Source: Alkalihalobacillus sp. AL-G (GTDB lineage: Bacteria > Bacillota > Bacilli > Bacillales > Fictibacillaceae). From it: a stretch of DNA of 64,000 nt. The translations under genes were made by a program, and so were the position numbers. Positions 17,771-26,157 of the stretch are shown piece after piece (positions within the stretch are counted from its first letter, which is position 1; every line of letters starts with the position of its first letter). Below the pieces are notes generated by a model. That model saw nothing but the letters and a program-made list of their open reading frames with translations. It did no database searches and was not told the origin of the DNA. The stretch spans positions 1,612,001-1,676,000 of the forward strand of contig NZ_CP094656.1 of NCBI RefSeq assembly GCF_030643805.1, in the 5' to 3' direction.

Positions 17771-18619
17771 TTGACATTGTATTCAGAAGCGAAAAAGATT
17801 GTAATTGTCATACTCGGGGCAGTCTTCGGGGCGATATCACTAAACTATTTTCTTATACCTGCAAATGTATATGCTAGCGGCTTTACCGGTATTGCACAAT
17901 TATTGGCAAGTATTTTACAAACGACCGCGATACCAGCATCAACCGGTATCCTATTGTTTATTTTAAACATTCCCGTCGCGATCTTAGGGTGGTTGAAGGT
18001 TGGAAAATCATTTACTGTTTATAGCTTTTTTAGTGTAGCTGCAACAACCTTTTTCCTTGAACTTATACCGATTCGTACTATTTCCGAGGATATTTTGCTA
18101 AATGCAGTGTTTGGCGGTGTGCTCGCTGCCGTAGGGATCGGCTTTACGTTAAAGTGGGGTGCTTCGACCGGAGGGATGGACATTGTTGCAATGGTTCTGT
18201 CGAGAATGAAGGACAAGCCTATCGGACTTTATTTTTTTACATTGAATTCGATTATTATTTTGACGGCAGGTCTCCTTTATGGTTGGGAAAAAGCACTTTA
18301 TACTCTTGTAACTTTATATGTTACCTCACGAGTGATCGATGTCATTCATACACGACATGAAAAGTTAACAGCTATGATCATAACGAAAAAAGGCGCGCAA
18401 TTACAAAAGTCAATCCATCAAAAGATGGTCCGGGGAATTACCAAGATTCCTGCAAAGGGCGGCTTTACAAACGAAGAGAAAGAATTGTTGATCATCGTAG
18501 TTACACGTTATGAGCTTTATGACCTTGAGCACATTATTAAGGAAGTAGACCCGCATGCGTTTACAAACATAGTGAATACTACCGGTATCTTTGGTTTTTT
18601 TCGGACAGAAGGGAAATAA
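17771..18619 (+). CDS. yitT: YitT-family membrane protein (DUF161 + DUF2179)
   Basis: This is a 282-residue membrane protein. About five hydrophobic segments cover residues 1-175 and include the family signatures FLIPANVYASGFTGIAQLL and KWGASTGGMDIVAMVLSR. A soluble C-terminal DUF2179 domain follows (residues about 205-282, KLTAMIITKKG and a final TNIVNTTGIFGFF). The start is TTG with a GAAGG-type site. The molecular function of the family is unsettled. It lies next to yitS as in B. subtilis. Confidence 0.88.
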   Translation: MTLYSEAKKIVIVILGAVFGAISLNYFLIPANVYASGFTGIAQLLASILQTTAIPASTGILLFILNIPVAILGWLKVGKSFTVYSFFSVAATTFFLELIPIRTISEDILLNAVFGGVLAAVGIGFTLKWGASTGGMDIVAMVLSRMKDKPIGLYFFTLNSIIILTAGLLYGWEKALYTLVTLYVTSRVIDVIHTRHEKLTAMIITKKGAQLQKSIHQKMVRGITKIPAKGGFTNEEKELLIIVVTRYELYDLEHIIKEVDPHAFTNIVNTTGIFGFFRTEGK

Positions 18620-18622
18620 AGA

Positions 18623-18660
18623 AAGCTCAGCCAAGCTTTATGCCGGGCTGAGCTTCTTCT
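18623..18660. terminator. Terminator after yitT
   Basis: AAGCTCAGCC (18623-18632) pairs perfectly with GGCTGAGCTT (18646-18655), with a short T/C-rich tail. The minus-strand gene at 18722 may use it as well. Confidence 0.7.
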
Positions 18661-18721
18661 AACCTTTGTTTTATGGTGTGATGTCTAGCTACGGAACCCA
18701 ATCAAGGTGGCGCTTTTCTAA

Positions 18722-18982
18722 TTAATAATTGTTTTCAAATACTTCCTGAACATGTGGGACAATTGTATCCCAATCACTGTCGGGGGTTTTATTGATTGTA
18801 ATGAAATCTTGGAAACCAAAAATTGATTCGACCCCATCGATGTTTAACAAAGCACTCGCAACGACATCATCAGGATTATCACCAGTACGATAAGAAAGTC
18901 GTCCCTCAAAGATTGCTTGACTTGCTGAAAATTTCAGTGCATTTGGATTAGGTGTTGGATCAATAGAAAATTCTACTGCCAT
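18722..18982 (-). CDS. Stand-alone Nfu/NifU N-terminal-domain protein
   Basis: This 86-residue protein consists of one Nfu_N domain, recognised by FSIDPTPNPNALKF near the start and by SALLNIDGVESIFGFQDFITI. In Nfu scaffolds this domain sits beside the CxxC iron-sulfur domain, which is absent here. It has no cysteines, so it cannot bind a cluster itself and may be an accessory factor. The ATG at 18982 is about 10 nt from an AAAGGAG site; the longer ATG at 19009 has none. Confidence 0.82.
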   Translation of the reverse strand: MAVEFSIDPTPNPNALKFSASQAIFEGRLSYRTGDNPDDVVASALLNIDGVESIFGFQDFITINKTPDSDWDTIVPHVQEVFENNY

Positions 18983-19172
18983 TTCAATCATTCTCCTTTC
19001 AACTTTCACTCTTTACTTTGAAAATCGCGATTTGGAATACACATGTTTATTGTACCAAAAACAAGGATTTTCTGGTACGTTAGGAAAGCATAACATATTG
19101 ACTTTCAAAACGGACAAGATAAATACGAACTTAGATTATGGTCACTTGTCAAATATAAAAATCATGTGAGTC

Positions 19173-19625
19173 TTAAAATGAAAATCCATAGCGGTTCGAA
19201 ATGATTTCGTAAAAACCGAGTGAATTGTACAGGTGTTTTGTTATGGAGTTATTGATTCCAGTTTCCAGTTCAATCGATTTAATACTGTTCCGCTCCGCCC
19301 AATAGATAACATGCAATAATAGCTTTCGAGCAATCCCCTGGTTTCTCAAATCTTCCTGAACAAAAAGCTCATTAAGCCACATGTAGGGTCCGCCCTTTGG
19401 TAGACTGATTCCAATATTGAAAAATGCGACACCTACAATTTCCTCGTCTTTTTCTGCAACTACAAGATAAGCTTGGTGATCACTCTCAAGAGCAAGGTTG
19501 ATTCCATTTAAAATAAAATCAAAATTCTTCTGAATATCAGTGTTCGTGCGTTGTTGTAAAAGTAGTTCTGCAATACTAGTTCGAATTTTAGGTTCTGCTT
19601 CGCGTTGGACCTCGTAAATTTTCAT
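19173..19625 (-). CDS. GNAT-family N-acetyltransferase
   Basis: This is a 150-residue acetyltransferase. The acetyl-CoA binding motif appears as LNELFVQEDLRNQGIARKLL (near residues 84-103), followed by the strand and helix ending IELETGINNSITKHLYNSLGFYE. It probably transfers an acetyl group to an amine of a small molecule or protein; the substrate is unknown. A GGAGG site precedes the ATG. Confidence 0.85.
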   Translation of the reverse strand: MKIYEVQREAEPKIRTSIAELLLQQRTNTDIQKNFDFILNGINLALESDHQAYLVVAEKDEEIVGVAFFNIGISLPKGGPYMWLNELFVQEDLRNQGIARKLLLHVIYWAERNSIKSIELETGINNSITKHLYNSLGFYEIISNRYGFSF

Positions 19626-19977
19626 GTTGTAAACCTCCTATGACCCACATTTCATAATTCAATGTTGAAGCCTCAATTCCTTCTTTCGTTTTTGAATAAA
19701 ACATTTTTTAGTCTTTTTATTAAATATTAGGAACTTTTAGGTGATTCCAATCGTCTATATTATATAGAGACATGAAATTATCCGGGTCAATAGTTCTAAG
19801 GATTCGATTTCATTACAATTTCATAGGAATAGCAATCGTATGTACGAAAAGCATCAAGTTTTAACGAATATTATCTTATATTGAGGGTTCATAGTAAACC
19901 GGAAATAAGTAGAAATATTATACATAAAGAACGAATTGAAGATGATAGTAATGATTTTTCCCAGGAGGTAATTATAA
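19626..19977. other. Intergenic region, no gene seen
   Basis: This AT-rich 352-bp gap separates the divergent GNAT and GDSL genes and must contain both promoters. I see no convincing -35/-10 pair, hairpin or small ORF. The only clear element is the AGGAGG ribosome site just before 19978. Confidence 0.5.
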
Positions 19978-20556
19978 ATGCCTACTTTAGTCTGCTTTGG
20001 AGATAGCTTAACAGCGATGGAAGAAAGTAATGATGGATATGCTCGTTTAACTCCTCGTTTACGTAAAGTCTTGAAGAACTGGACAATTGTGAATTCGGGT
20101 GTTTCAGGAGAAACGACGAGAGGAGCCCTTGCAAGACTACAGGATGATGTGTTACGCCATTCACCGAAACTCGTCACCATTCTTTTTGGTTCTAATGATG
20201 CGAGTGAGCATCGTCGAATAAAATTAACGGAGTATGAGCGAAATATTGAAATAATGATCGACCGGATTTCGCCGCAAAAAACGATTTTAATCACTCCACC
20301 TCCAGTAGTTGAACAAAAACAGGAGAACAGAAACAATGACGTTTTATTAGAATATGTGGAAGTCATTCGTAAAATTGGTACTAAACGGGGATGCTATGTG
20401 ATTGATCTTTGGTCTTACTTCCATAAAAAGGAACTCTATTTTAAAATGCTGCAAAAGGATGGACTCCATCTTAATGAACGTGGTTACTTGTTTTTATCGG
20501 AATTGCTCCTAGATCAAATAAAGGCCATTTATTCGAAAGCACAGCATGTACTATAA
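19978..20556 (+). CDS. SGNH/GDSL-family hydrolase
   Basis: This is a 192-residue esterase-like enzyme. Block I is FGDSLT (catalytic Ser at residue 9), block III is the GSNDAS segment near residue 70, and block V is DGLHLNERG with the Asp-x-x-His pair near 161-164. There is no signal peptide, so it should act in the cytoplasm on an ester or acylated substrate. A strong CAGGAGG site precedes the ATG. Confidence 0.88.
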   Translation: MPTLVCFGDSLTAMEESNDGYARLTPRLRKVLKNWTIVNSGVSGETTRGALARLQDDVLRHSPKLVTILFGSNDASEHRRIKLTEYERNIEIMIDRISPQKTILITPPPVVEQKQENRNNDVLLEYVEVIRKIGTKRGCYVIDLWSYFHKKELYFKMLQKDGLHLNERGYLFLSELLLDQIKAIYSKAQHVL

Positions 20557-20567
20557 ACTCCAAACGT

Positions 20568-20597
20568 AAAGGGTTGGCGAAATCGCCAACCCTTTCG
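20568..20597. terminator. Bidirectional terminator
   Basis: AAAGGGTTGGCG (20568-20579) pairs perfectly with CGCCAACCCTTT (20584-20595) between two convergent genes. A- and T-rich flanks let it work in both directions. Confidence 0.8.
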
Positions 20598-20750
20598 TTA
20601 CTCTCCCCCGATCGTCCGTATTTCAGAATGTTTCATTTGTTTTTCGTGATCCTTGGCCGACATCGTTGTTGAGTATTCTTCTTGATTATTTTTCTGTACA
20701 CGTTCGGCACCTTGTTCAATAGCTCGTTTTGATTGATTTTTCTTGCTCAT
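20598..20750 (-). CDS. Small hydrophilic protein, 50 residues
   Basis: An ATG at 20750 with an AAGGGGGC site opens a 50-codon frame. The product starts MSKKNQSKRAIEQGAERVQKN and ends EIRTIGGE. It is charged and soluble, without Cys or membrane helices. It stops immediately beside a strong bidirectional terminator, which supports it being a real gene. The position between yitT and yitU is where B. subtilis also keeps small genes, but I do not recognise the family. Confidence 0.6.
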   Translation of the reverse strand: MSKKNQSKRAIEQGAERVQKNNQEEYSTTMSAKDHEKQMKHSEIRTIGGE

Positions 20751-20793
20751 TATAAAAGCCCCCTTTGCATGTATTATCCCGCAAATGTACTCA

Positions 20794-21615
20794 TTATACT
20801 CTTGCTTTTAAGGAAAGGACCTCTTCTAGATACCGGGCAATCCCATCTTCTTCATTCGTGTCAGTAACAGCATTAGCGATATTTTTCAGCTCTGGAATCG
20901 CATTTCCCATCGCAATCCCATGACCTGCATATTCAATCATCTCGAGGTCGTTATCTTCATCACCAAACGCAATGATTCGTTCTTGTGGAATTTGAAAATG
21001 TTCTGCAACTCGTTTCAAGCCCACCGCCTTGTTTAAGCCAGCTTTAACCACTTCTATAATATTCCACGGTGCTGCCCAAATTCGATGATCGATGACCTCT
21101 GCATGCTCTTTTTTCAGTAGCTCTCTTAATTCCTTTACATGATGGTCATGAGGTCGAATCAGAATAGAAGTTGGGTCATGCACAAGCTTGTCAGCTATAT
21201 TACCGATACTTATGTTGGATTTATCAATTAAAAAGGAGCTTGTAATGAATTCATCCTCATAATGTAGGTACACATCATCGAGCACTTCGGCCACGACATT
21301 TTTCACATTAAATTCCAGGCAAGTGTTCACAATCGATTTAGCAACCGAAATGTCCATAGGAGAGTGATATGTTCCCCATTCCGGCATCCCGGGGTGATGT
21401 ATAAAAGCTCCGTTAAAATTAATGATAGGAGTAGTCAGTTCAAGCTCATGATAATATTCTTCACTTCCACGGAACGGTCGACCAGTTGAGATCACTACAT
21501 GATGGCCATGCTCAATAGCTTTCTTTAATAAGTTTTTTGTATGTTCTGAGATCGTTTTATCGTCCTTTAGTAAGGTTCCATCCAGGTCTAGTGCGATTAA
21601 ATAGGGTTGTGTCAT
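20794..21615 (-). CDS. yitU: Cof-type HAD-IIB phosphatase (YitU-like)
   Basis: This is a 273-residue HAD hydrolase. Motif I is ALDLDGTLL (nucleophile Asp near residue 9), motif II is ISTGRP, the Lys of motif III is in GLNKAVGLKRV, and motif IV is AFGDEDNDLEMIEYAG. B. subtilis YitU dephosphorylates a riboflavin precursor (5-amino-6-ribitylamino-uracil phosphate) in vitro, and synteny with yitT and yitV suggests the same protein. The physiological substrate here is inferred. Confidence 0.85.
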   Translation of the reverse strand: MTQPYLIALDLDGTLLKDDKTISEHTKNLLKKAIEHGHHVVISTGRPFRGSEEYYHELELTTPIINFNGAFIHHPGMPEWGTYHSPMDISVAKSIVNTCLEFNVKNVVAEVLDDVYLHYEDEFITSSFLIDKSNISIGNIADKLVHDPTSILIRPHDHHVKELRELLKKEHAEVIDHRIWAAPWNIIEVVKAGLNKAVGLKRVAEHFQIPQERIIAFGDEDNDLEMIEYAGHGIAMGNAIPELKNIANAVTDTNEEDGIARYLEEVLSLKARV

Positions 21616-21819
21616 CTTTCTGCCCCTTTCTAAAATTATGTGTTTAAAAATCGTCTATTTATTATGAGTGCCTTTTTTGAACAATCTATATAAACGTACA
21701 TTCAATTGTATCGATTATAGGTAAAAATGTCCATGAGGCAGCTACAAATATTTTTGTCGAAAAATATTGAACTGTGTTATTATTATTATCACATTGATTT
21801 ATGAAATGGAGGAATGTTT

Positions 21820-23307
21820 ATGGGAAACGAACATCATAGTAATGAAGTGAATGAAGCGATCGGTAAAAAGAAAATCGACCGTCTTCAATTCCGTGGAGGA
21901 GTCTTCGCTGCGACGATACCTCTCGTGTTTTTCATTGTATGGGCAATCACTTTAAGTGTCATGGAACTTGTGACAGAAGAAGCTCTCGTACTCGGAATGG
22001 TACTCGGAATTTTAATCGGACTATTTTTTTGTAAATCAAAATGGGCAGATTATGCCCAATCACTGTTTTCAGGGATGGCACAACCAATCGGGGTTATCGC
22101 AGTAATCGCTTGGTTCTGGGCTGGAATGTTTGCGAAACTCCTATCTGCTGGCGGATTAGTCGATGGGTTAATTTGGTTTGGTTTTCAGACGGGTCTAGAA
22201 GGTGGTTATTATGTAGGATTGACATTCATACTGTCCGCCTTATTTGCTACTGCGGTCGGGACCGGCTACGGTACGGTTGCGACGTTCGGAATTCTAATGT
22301 ATCCAGCAGGTTTAGTTCTTGGTGCGGATCCAGTTATATTACTCGCTGCCATTCTAAGTGGGGCCGTTTTTGGTGATAATCTGGCTCCCGTATCGGATAC
22401 GACCATCGTGTCAGCAACGACTCAGGAAGCGGATGTACCTGGGGTAGTTCGTTCAAGGTTCAAATATTCGATCACTGCTGCGATCCCATCTCTTATTTTG
22501 TTTGTCTTGGTTGGCGGGGGTGACCAAGCTCGGAACCCTGAACTTATTAATCAATTTAAAGAGCAAGTTTCACCAGAAGGACTATTGCTGTTGATACCGT
22601 TTGCTATCGTCCTATACTTAGCATTGACCGGCCACCATTTGCTTACCTCGTTGACTTGGGGGATCGTCTCATCTGTAGCGGTCATTTTCCTTACGGGAAC
22701 TCCGCTTAGCAAGGTGATCTCCATTCATAAAGAAAATGGCTCACCGGTCGTTGAAGGAGCCTTGATGAGTGGAATTGGCGGATATTTCAATATGGCTATA
22801 TTAATATTGTTCATTCTTGCCGCTGCACACTTGTTAGAAGTAGCTGGTACGATGGATGCAATCCGAAACTTCTTCTTAAAGCTCATCAATAAGGTTGTAA
22901 AAAGAGCAGAGGTTTCTATTTATGCCATCGTAGCATCGTTAAATGTTTTTATTACAATCAACACTGCAGCTGAAATTGCAGCAGCTCCGTTTGTGCGAAA
23001 GCTTGGTAAAGAATTTAACATTCATCCTTATAGACGTGCGAACTTTTTAGATACTGTTTCTTCTTCGCTTGGGTATATTTTGCCATGGAGCGGTGGAGTA
23101 TTATTGGCTTGGGCAACGATCAAAGGTGCTGCAAAGGATTATGAGTTCATGACTGTAGTAGATCCAACCGATGTATTCCCGTACGTTTTCCAAGGTTGGG
23201 GATTATTGATTGTCATGCTCATCGCAGCCCTGACAGGCTGGGGACTTCGTTACACTGGGAAAAACGGTGAGGAAGTACACCCGAAGGATTATCAACCAGA
23301 AAAGTAA
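21820..23307 (+). CDS. nhaC: NhaC-family Na+/H+ antiporter
   Basis: This is a 495-residue membrane antiporter with about 12 helices. The family signature VFGDNLAPVSDTTIVSATTQE near residue 190 is clear, as are GTGYGTVATFGILMYPAG and the C-terminal SLGYILPWSGG segment. It exchanges sodium for protons across the cell membrane and fits a salt- or alkali-tolerant Bacillaceae. The ATG at 21820 is 7 nt from GGAGG; the ATG at 21814 is too close to it. It interrupts the yitU-yitV order seen in B. subtilis. Confidence 0.88.
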   Translation: MGNEHHSNEVNEAIGKKKIDRLQFRGGVFAATIPLVFFIVWAITLSVMELVTEEALVLGMVLGILIGLFFCKSKWADYAQSLFSGMAQPIGVIAVIAWFWAGMFAKLLSAGGLVDGLIWFGFQTGLEGGYYVGLTFILSALFATAVGTGYGTVATFGILMYPAGLVLGADPVILLAAILSGAVFGDNLAPVSDTTIVSATTQEADVPGVVRSRFKYSITAAIPSLILFVLVGGGDQARNPELINQFKEQVSPEGLLLLIPFAIVLYLALTGHHLLTSLTWGIVSSVAVIFLTGTPLSKVISIHKENGSPVVEGALMSGIGGYFNMAILILFILAAAHLLEVAGTMDAIRNFFLKLINKVVKRAEVSIYAIVASLNVFITINTAAEIAAAPFVRKLGKEFNIHPYRRANFLDTVSSSLGYILPWSGGVLLAWATIKGAAKDYEFMTVVDPTDVFPYVFQGWGLLIVMLIAALTGWGLRYTGKNGEEVHPKDYQPEK

Positions 23308-23415
23308 TTGAAGGAAATGTGTTCCCTGACTCTAACATTGGAACCCGTTATATGTTTAATAAAATCGATAAAGGGTAAACAACGTTATATATTCCTTGAG
23401 GAGGTTGGTGGAACA

Positions 23416-23697
23416 ATGAAACTTAAATCCAAAAAGGTAGTAATGTCTAGTATTGCAGCCAGTGTTACAGGTGTGGCCACATACTATTTACGCGACGAAT
23501 CAAACCGAATAAAGCTTAAGGATTCAGTTTCTGATCTCTCAAAGAAAATCAAAGACACGACAGCAATGATGAAAAGGAAAGAGGAATTACCAGTAGAGAA
23601 AGGCGGGCAACCGAATCCTCAAGATATTGAGGATAACAAAATGGTCTCGGAAGGCGCCCAATACAGTGTTGAATACTATAACAAAGAAAAACAATAA
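23416..23697 (+). CDS. Small anchored hypothetical protein, 93 residues
   Basis: The product starts MKLKSKKVVMSSIAASV with a short hydrophobic segment (about residues 8-25) that could be an N-terminal membrane anchor. A charged, helical stretch follows (SDLSKKIKDTTAMMKRKEE), then a polar tail. The layout is like small YtxH-type membrane-anchored proteins, but I do not assign a family. The ATG at 23416 has GGAGG and GGTGG sites upstream; the in-frame start at 23308 abuts nhaC and lacks one. Its own terminator follows. Confidence 0.65.
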   Translation: MKLKSKKVVMSSIAASVTGVATYYLRDESNRIKLKDSVSDLSKKIKDTTAMMKRKEELPVEKGGQPNPQDIEDNKMVSEGAQYSVEYYNKEKQ

Positions 23698-23712
23698 TAA
23701 TTCCTTTATATT

Positions 23713-23747
23713 GGGCTGACTTGAGAAAGTCAGTCCTTTTTCTTTTT
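23713..23747 (+). terminator. Terminator before yitV
   Basis: GGGCTGACTT (23713-23722) pairs with AAGTCAGTCC (23727-23736, one G-U), followed by a long T-rich run. Confidence 0.8.
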
Positions 23748-23804
23748 CTGCGTTTTTCACTTTGGTAAAATAAAGGGTATTGATATTAAAGAGGGTGGCC
23801 ATAC

Positions 23805-24575
23805 ATGGTACTTATTCATAACGAACGGATTGAGGATGAAATTCCAGTATTGAACGTTGCAAAAAAAGAAGCCTTTGCAGAGGAACTTCCGACAGTTATT
23901 TTCCTTCATGGAATAACGAGTTCAAAAGAACAAAATTTATCCTATGCGTATCTTTTAGCTGAACTGGGATATCGGACAATACTCCCTGATTTTCCGTACC
24001 ATGGAGAGCGAATGATCCTGGAAACAACCGACGAACTACAATTTCGATTTTGGGATATTGTACTCAAAGGCATAGCGGAACTGAAATTAGTTGCGGGTCA
24101 TTATATCGGTTCAGGTCAGACGGATGAGAGCAGGATCGGTGTAGCTGGTACTTCAATGGGAAGTATTACAATGTTTGGTGCACTGACACAATATGAATGG
24201 ATTAAAACAGCTGTATCATTAATGGGAACACCTTGCTATGAGCAGTTTGCAACAGGAATGATTGATACCTTACAAAAAGAGGGGAAACGGATTCCGTATA
24301 CAGAAGCGCAGATTAGTGAAAAGCTGGCTGCTTTGAGACCTTTTGACCTCTCAATACACCCAGGTCTTTTAGCTGAACGTCCCTTATTGATTTGGCATGG
24401 GCAAAAAGATCCAATAGTTCCGTACTCATTGACGAGAAAATTTTATGAAAGAGTTAAAGAAATCGAATCAATAAATACGTCTAAGGTCAAAATGATCACC
24501 GATCCAAATGCTGGGCATAAGGTAACCCGTGATGCCTGTCATGCAACGGTTCGGTGGTTCAAATCCTATTTATGA
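23805..24575 (+). CDS. yitV: Alpha/beta hydrolase, YitV-like esterase
   Basis: This is a 256-residue alpha/beta hydrolase. The oxyanion-hole motif is VIFLHGITSS, the nucleophile elbow is GTSMGS (Ser near residue 123), and the C-terminal WHGQKDPIVP (Asp) and AGHKVT (His) complete the triad. It is cytoplasmic and probably cleaves esters. Position between yitU and yitW matches B. subtilis yitV. Confidence 0.85.
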   Translation: MVLIHNERIEDEIPVLNVAKKEAFAEELPTVIFLHGITSSKEQNLSYAYLLAELGYRTILPDFPYHGERMILETTDELQFRFWDIVLKGIAELKLVAGHYIGSGQTDESRIGVAGTSMGSITMFGALTQYEWIKTAVSLMGTPCYEQFATGMIDTLQKEGKRIPYTEAQISEKLAALRPFDLSIHPGLLAERPLLIWHGQKDPIVPYSLTRKFYERVKEIESINTSKVKMITDPNAGHKVTRDACHATVRWFKSYL

Positions 24576-24610
24576 AGCCCTTATAATGAATAATTTTATA
24601 AGAAGGGGAC

Positions 24611-24730
24611 TTAGTCATTCTTAGTCCCTGTTAATTGGAGTTCCATTCGTCTAGAAGTTAGTTTAACGGGCAACTCCAGAAATACAAGTCCTAACCCAAT
24701 TCCAACTCCTCCCAAAATGGCATGTTTCAA
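24611..24730 (-). CDS. Possible small hydrophobic protein, 39 residues
   Basis: A TTG at 24730, preceded by GAAGGG at 5 nt spacing, opens a 39-codon frame. The product has a glycine-rich hydrophobic segment (ILGGVGIGLGLVFLELPV) and a basic tail, which looks like a single-pass membrane peptide. A modest hairpin (24605-24628) overlaps its end. It may be chance; no homologue is recognised. Confidence 0.35.
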   Translation of the reverse strand: MKHAILGGVGIGLGLVFLELPVKLTSRRMELQLTGTKND

Positions 24731-24823
24731 ACGAACCCTTCAATTTTCACACAATTTCCTAGATTTCTATCTCCCTACTTTTGCTTTTGAATTTGTATTT
24801 ATAAGGTGAAAGGGGGTGAGGTA

Positions 24824-25042
24824 ATGGCGACAGCGGTGATGAACGATACCCGATTGTCTGTGACGTTTGATGCAGGTGTAGACCTTGAGGGCAAACCTGT
24901 ATATAAGCGAAAAAGCTTTAACAACGTCAAGAGCAGTGCGACACACGACCACCTTTACAACATGGTACAAGCACTGGCTCCACTTCAGCAATATCCAGTT
25001 TTCCAAATTGAACGCACCAACTCCTTTGATCTAACAGCGTAA
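24824..25042 (+). CDS. DUF1659 family protein
   Basis: This 72-residue protein matches DUF1659: LSVTFDAGVDLEGKPVYKRKSFNNV, then the LYNMVQALAPLQQYP segment. Function is unknown. The ATG at 24824 has an AGGGGGTGAGG site. In Bacillaceae this family is found beside DUF2922 and YvrJ genes, exactly as here, so the three small proteins probably work together. Confidence 0.85.
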   Translation: MATAVMNDTRLSVTFDAGVDLEGKPVYKRKSFNNVKSSATHDHLYNMVQALAPLQQYPVFQIERTNSFDLTA

Positions 25043-25080
25043 CAGGTTAAAAAAAATAATTCGGGAAGGAGGGGAAAAGT

Positions 25081-25299
25081 ATGGCGAAACAAATTGAATT
25101 GCTTTTTGAAAACTTAGAGGGAAAAACAGTTCGGATTTCTTTAGATGAGCCTATAGAACCGACGGATCCAGTAGCAATCAATGCAGCAATGGATCAAATC
25201 ATCCTAGATAACGCATTGACGTCTTCAGGCGGGGATCTTGTTACCAAAAAAGGAGCACGAATCGTTGAGCGAAACGTCACAGACATCCCTTTAGCATAA
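25081..25299 (+). CDS. DUF2922 family protein
   Basis: This 72-residue protein matches DUF2922, with the LLFENLEGKTVRISLDEP beginning and a TKKGARIVERNVTD end. It is second of a DUF1659/DUF2922/YvrJ trio. A GGAAGGAGGGG site precedes the ATG. The function is unknown. Confidence 0.85.
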   Translation: MAKQIELLFENLEGKTVRISLDEPIEPTDPVAINAAMDQIILDNALTSSGGDLVTKKGARIVERNVTDIPLA

Positions 25300-25336
25300 T
25301 GAAATAACGTGGCCCCGGGTCAGGCTCCCCATTTGG

Positions 25337-25362
25337 AATAACATTTTTTAAAAAGTGTTATT
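25337..25362 (+). repeat. AT-rich hairpin between the DUF2922 and YvrJ genes
   Basis: AATAACATTTTTT (25337-25349) faces AAAAAGTGTTATT (25350-25362), forming a hairpin with almost no loop. It may terminate or process the transcript before the YvrJ gene. Confidence 0.4.
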
Positions 25363-25423
25363 GCGGTGGTAGTCTGATCCTTTGTATTTTTAATCACTAA
25401 TAATTTTTAGAGGAGTGAGAGGA

Positions 25424-25561
25424 ATGGAGCAATGGGTGAGTGTGATGAGCGAGATCGGCTTTCCGGTTGTCGTTACATTGTATCTGCTTCACAGGATTGA
25501 GGCCAAGCTCGAGGCGTTGAACCAATCCATTCAAAGTCTTCCTAATCAATTGAAAAGCTGA
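25424..25561 (+). CDS. YvrJ family small membrane protein, 45 residues
   Basis: The product starts MEQWVSVMSEIGFPVVVTL, continues YLLHRIEAKLEALN and ends QLKS. One membrane helix is followed by an amphipathic helix, as in YvrJ-family peptides. An AGAGG site precedes the ATG. It completes the DUF1659/DUF2922/YvrJ trio. Function unknown. Confidence 0.8.
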   Translation: MEQWVSVMSEIGFPVVVTLYLLHRIEAKLEALNQSIQSLPNQLKS

Positions 25562-25611
25562 TGCGGATTAGTTTATGTCCTTCTTTCGTTAGGTTATACT
25601 ATAGATAGGCT

Positions 25612-25687
25612 GTTCAAAAAGGTATTCTATTTTTGAATGCAAATTAAAAGGTAGTTCAAAAAGTCGGGTTTGTCCTCCTTTTTGAAC
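25612..25687. repeat. Paired GTTCAAAAA/TTTTTGAAC palindromic elements
   Basis: Two adjacent inverted repeats occur: GTTCAAAAA (25612-25620) with TTTTTGAAT (25630-25638), and GTTCAAAAA (25654-25662) with TTTTTGAAC (25679-25687). The same 9-bp arms bound the element at 34909-35050, so this is a dispersed repeat family. It lies in the yitW upstream region and could affect its transcription. Confidence 0.6.
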
Positions 25688-25722
25688 ATGTACTGAGAAA
25701 ATGTAAACGAAAGGGGATTGTA

Positions 25723-26028
25723 ATGGATCAAGAACTGAAGGATAAGTATATGGAAGCACTTGAAGAAGTAGAAGATCCTGAGCTTGGTATCGATATTGTC
25801 AATTTGGGTCTGATTTACGATACCGAGTTAGAAGATGGCGTTTTAAAAGTAACGATGACATTGACAGCAATGGGATGCCCTTTAGCAGGAACGATTGCAA
25901 ACGATGTTCGTAATGCGTTAATCGATTTTGATGAGGTTAAAGATGTGGACGTTAATATCGTTTGGAATCCACCTTGGACGAAGGATAAAATGTCCAGATA
26001 TGCAAAAATCGCTCTCGGCATTCAATAA
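25723..26028 (+). CDS. yitW: YitW, SufT-like (DUF59/MIP18) iron-sulfur maturation factor
   Basis: This is a 101-residue DUF59 protein. The signature DPELGIDIVNLGLIYD near residue 18, TLTAMGCPLAG with the conserved Cys near 51, and the WNPPWTKDKMS end identify the family. Members help insert iron-sulfur clusters into target proteins. AAAGGGG precedes the ATG. It keeps its B. subtilis position after yitV. Confidence 0.9.
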   Translation: MDQELKDKYMEALEEVEDPELGIDIVNLGLIYDTELEDGVLKVTMTLTAMGCPLAGTIANDVRNALIDFDEVKDVDVNIVWNPPWTKDKMSRYAKIALGIQ

Positions 26029-26043
26029 GGTTGACATTCATTG

Positions 26044-26075
26044 AAGGCAGACTCTTATTGAGTCCGCCTTTTTTT
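26044..26075 (+). terminator. Terminator after yitW
   Basis: AAGGCAGACTC (26044-26054) pairs with GAGTCCGCCTT (26060-26070, one mismatch), followed by seven Ts. Confidence 0.8.
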
Positions 26076-26157
26076 GAACGAGGGAAAGCATAACTTTTCA
26101 ACTAGACTCGGTTTGATAAAATACGAGTAGATTTTTCCATGAGGGGGTGTAATAGAC

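Noticed and set aside
19854-20366. 170-codon minus-strand frame
   Set aside because: It is antisense to the GDSL hydrolase gene and lacks a start site.
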